Origin: a virus
Strand: one strand, 5' to 3'
IMG/VR virus record: IMGVR_UViG_3300030382_002760
Location: 1 to 41,273 of that record
DNA length: 41,273 bases
Positions 40,355 through 41,273 of this stretch are shown here, one piece after another; the stretch's first letter is position 1, and each line of letters opens with the position of its first letter. The translations under genes were made by a program, and so were the position numbers. The notes beneath the pieces are model-generated. The model was not told where the DNA came from and did no database searches. It was given only the letters and a program-made list of their open reading frames with translations.

Positions 40355-40975
40355 CTAGGCTACCTTTTTGGTACCTTTACGGGTCGTCTTTTTGGCCACC
40401 TTTTTGGAGACCACAGTGCGAGTTTTTGCGGTTGCCTTGCGGGCTTTAAGGGGGGCCGTGTAACTCTCCAGCCCTTTGTCCATCTTCTGTTCGAAGGCTT
40501 CCTCAGGAATATGACGACGAACAATGCGCATGATGTCTTCCCAGGGTGTCTCCTGTTCTGAGCACACGTCCAACAAGATCCCTAAAAATTGATTCATGAG
40601 GAGATTGGCACGCATTTGACGTTCAGGGGTTTTCCCTTTTCCCTTGGTCGTCTTTTTGGCCTTGGAGCATCGAGACAAAGCGTTTTCGAAGGAGCGGTAA
40701 ACGCTGTTCCCTTTGTAGCCCTTAACCTTCCCTTTATCGTCCCTGTTGTACGGGAGAGCAGGATAGATACAGCGCACAAAGTTCACTTGAGAATAATTGG
40801 AGTGCGCTTTGTGGAACGTTTCCCAGGCTTGCACTACGTTCCGCCATGCTTGCATCCGAATCTCTTTATCCATGGCATCAAAGAAGGTGGAAGCTGTAGT
40901 CAGTGTTGCCACTACTCCCTTGGGAGCGGTGTAGTTGAGTTTAGCTTGTTTAGCTATCTTATCTCGAAGTTTCAT
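40355..40975 (-). CDS. Lysine-rich protein with histone-H1-like tail
   Basis: 206 residues from ATG 40975 (TTG 41026 would add 17; GGGAG lies 12 bases before the ATG). The N-terminal 150 residues are helical and basic (WRNVVQAWETFHKAHSNYSQ, ANLLMNQFLGILLDVC). The last 40 residues are a Lys/Ala/Thr tail (KVAKKTTRKGTKKVA) like histone-H1-type or bacterial nucleoid proteins. It probably binds DNA and could compact or shut down host DNA early. It is the first gene of the minus arm, and its start lies in the terminal repeat. Confidence 0.65.
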   Translation of the reverse strand: MKLRDKIAKQAKLNYTAPKGVVATLTTASTFFDAMDKEIRMQAWRNVVQAWETFHKAHSNYSQVNFVRCIYPALPYNRDDKGKVKGYKGNSVYRSFENALSRCSKAKKTTKGKGKTPERQMRANLLMNQFLGILLDVCSEQETPWEDIMRIVRRHIPEEAFEQKMDKGLESYTAPLKARKATAKTRTVVSKKVAKKTTRKGTKKVA

Positions 40976-41030
40976 CTGGTCTCTTTTCTCCCTTGCGGGT
41001 GTTGTGAGACCATGCCAGCTATTCAAAGAA

Positions 41031-41166
41031 CCCCTAGTACGCTAAACCCGGTTAAAGGATGAGCGTACCCCAAGATCCTATCATCAATCGGGTGGGTGAT
41101 CAAGAGCTAATGGCTATGCTGGCCCATTCGTCCAGGGGTGAAAATAAACGTCCCTAAATTAGGGAC
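41031..41166. ncRNA. Structured element in the terminal repeat (right copy)
   Basis: The same helices as at 71-207. The stem at 41036-41043/41062-41069 differs from the left copy at two base pairs, and both sides change so that pairing is kept (39/66 A-U and 41/64 G-C in place of G-C and A-U). The outermost pair is lost (A-C). The third stem has one mismatch here. The stem conservation supports a real fold. Confidence 0.5.
41150..41166. repeat. Dispersed 17-bp palindrome, copy 6
   Basis: GTCCCTAA A TTAGGGAC, perfect palindrome, at the end of the structured element in the right terminal repeat. The left copy (191-207) has a different loop (TAATC), so the two variants differ at the loop and agree in the arms. 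Confidence 0.8.
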
Positions 41167-41273
41167 AACTAGGTAGGGCTTTGGGTATTTTGCCGGAGGT
41201 ACTTTTTGCATGGTCTCTCTCAAGCCGAGACCCCCCTACCCCCCTACAACAGAGGAAAATTTATGGGCCGGAC

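Larger units (their letters stand above)
40961..41273. repeat. Right terminal copy of the diverged direct repeat
   Basis: Matches 1-295 from 40961 (78 identical bases) to the last base (55 identical bases), with internal differences and a length of 313 against 295. It contains the start of the H1-like gene, the structured element, a palindrome copy and the C-rich repeat. See the left copy for interpretation. Confidence 0.85.

Noticed and set aside
40261-40449. Plus-strand frame of 62 residues at the end of the H1-like gene
   Set aside because: It is a shadow frame over the A9 tract and the Lys-rich tail of the minus-strand gene, with no supported start.
1-41273. CRISPR arrays, insertion sequences, integrase or lysogeny genes
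   Set aside because: I saw no regular spaced repeats, transposase, recombinase or repressor-cro pair. The H1-like gene with its 14-bp inverted repeat lacks any transposase motif.

Overview
The window is essentially a complete genome of a tailed double-stranded DNA phage with podovirus-type morphology, most likely a metagenomic contig. The evidence is a full packaging and capsid set (large terminase, P22-like 692-residue portal, scaffold, SU10-type major capsid protein, adaptor and tail-hub proteins), four consecutive ejection or internal-virion proteins, no tape-measure or sheath gene, and no integrase or repressor that I can recognise. The two ends (1-295 and 40961-41273) are diverged copies of one locus. 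This suggests a circular or circularly permuted genome closed on itself through two sequence variants. The host is unknown. Five phage proteins carry export signals with Gln at the predicted +1 position, which points to a diderm host and is typical of Bacteroidota, yet the genes have strong Shine-Dalgarno sites, which is not typical of that phylum.

Layout. Two arms diverge from the terminal region and meet at a bidirectional terminator at about 22294-22314. The plus arm (379-22278) is the late arm. It holds small virion-like genes (379-2966), terminase and portal, scaffold and capsid followed by a strong hairpin (8927-8950), adaptor and tail genes, ejection proteins (11892-17936), then a fibre with a self-cleaving-chaperone-like C-terminus, exported proteins, a probable small terminase and small membrane or fibre-like proteins. 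The minus arm (41026 down to 22302) is the early and replication arm. From its promoter-proximal end it holds a lysine-rich histone-H1-like gene, a ~600-nt gene-free region with the hallmarks of a large structured RNA and its own promoter, small membrane proteins, a ubiquitin-like conjugation cassette, DNA-metabolism genes (SWIM protein, HExxH protein, RecA-fold ATPase, Fe-S RecB-like nuclease, Sak4-like ATPase, possible ssDNA-binding protein, UDG-exonuclease-polymerase fusion, second exonuclease), and exported or membrane proteins at the distal end.

The most notable content is a compact run of genes at 35197-38195 encoding a ThiS/ubiquitin-like beta-grasp protein, an E2-like protein with a HPHV...GQPC active-site signature, a JAMM deconjugase with all metal ligands, and a ThiF/E1-like adenylating enzyme. 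Together these make a full ubiquitin-like conjugation and removal pathway inside a phage genome. Other unusual features are the large structured RNA at 39547-40172, a second structured element in the terminal repeat whose two copies show compensatory base changes, and a 17-bp palindrome dispersed in six full copies, two of them bracketing the large RNA.

All calls are from reading the sequence. No database or structure search was run, so family names rest on recognised motifs and context.
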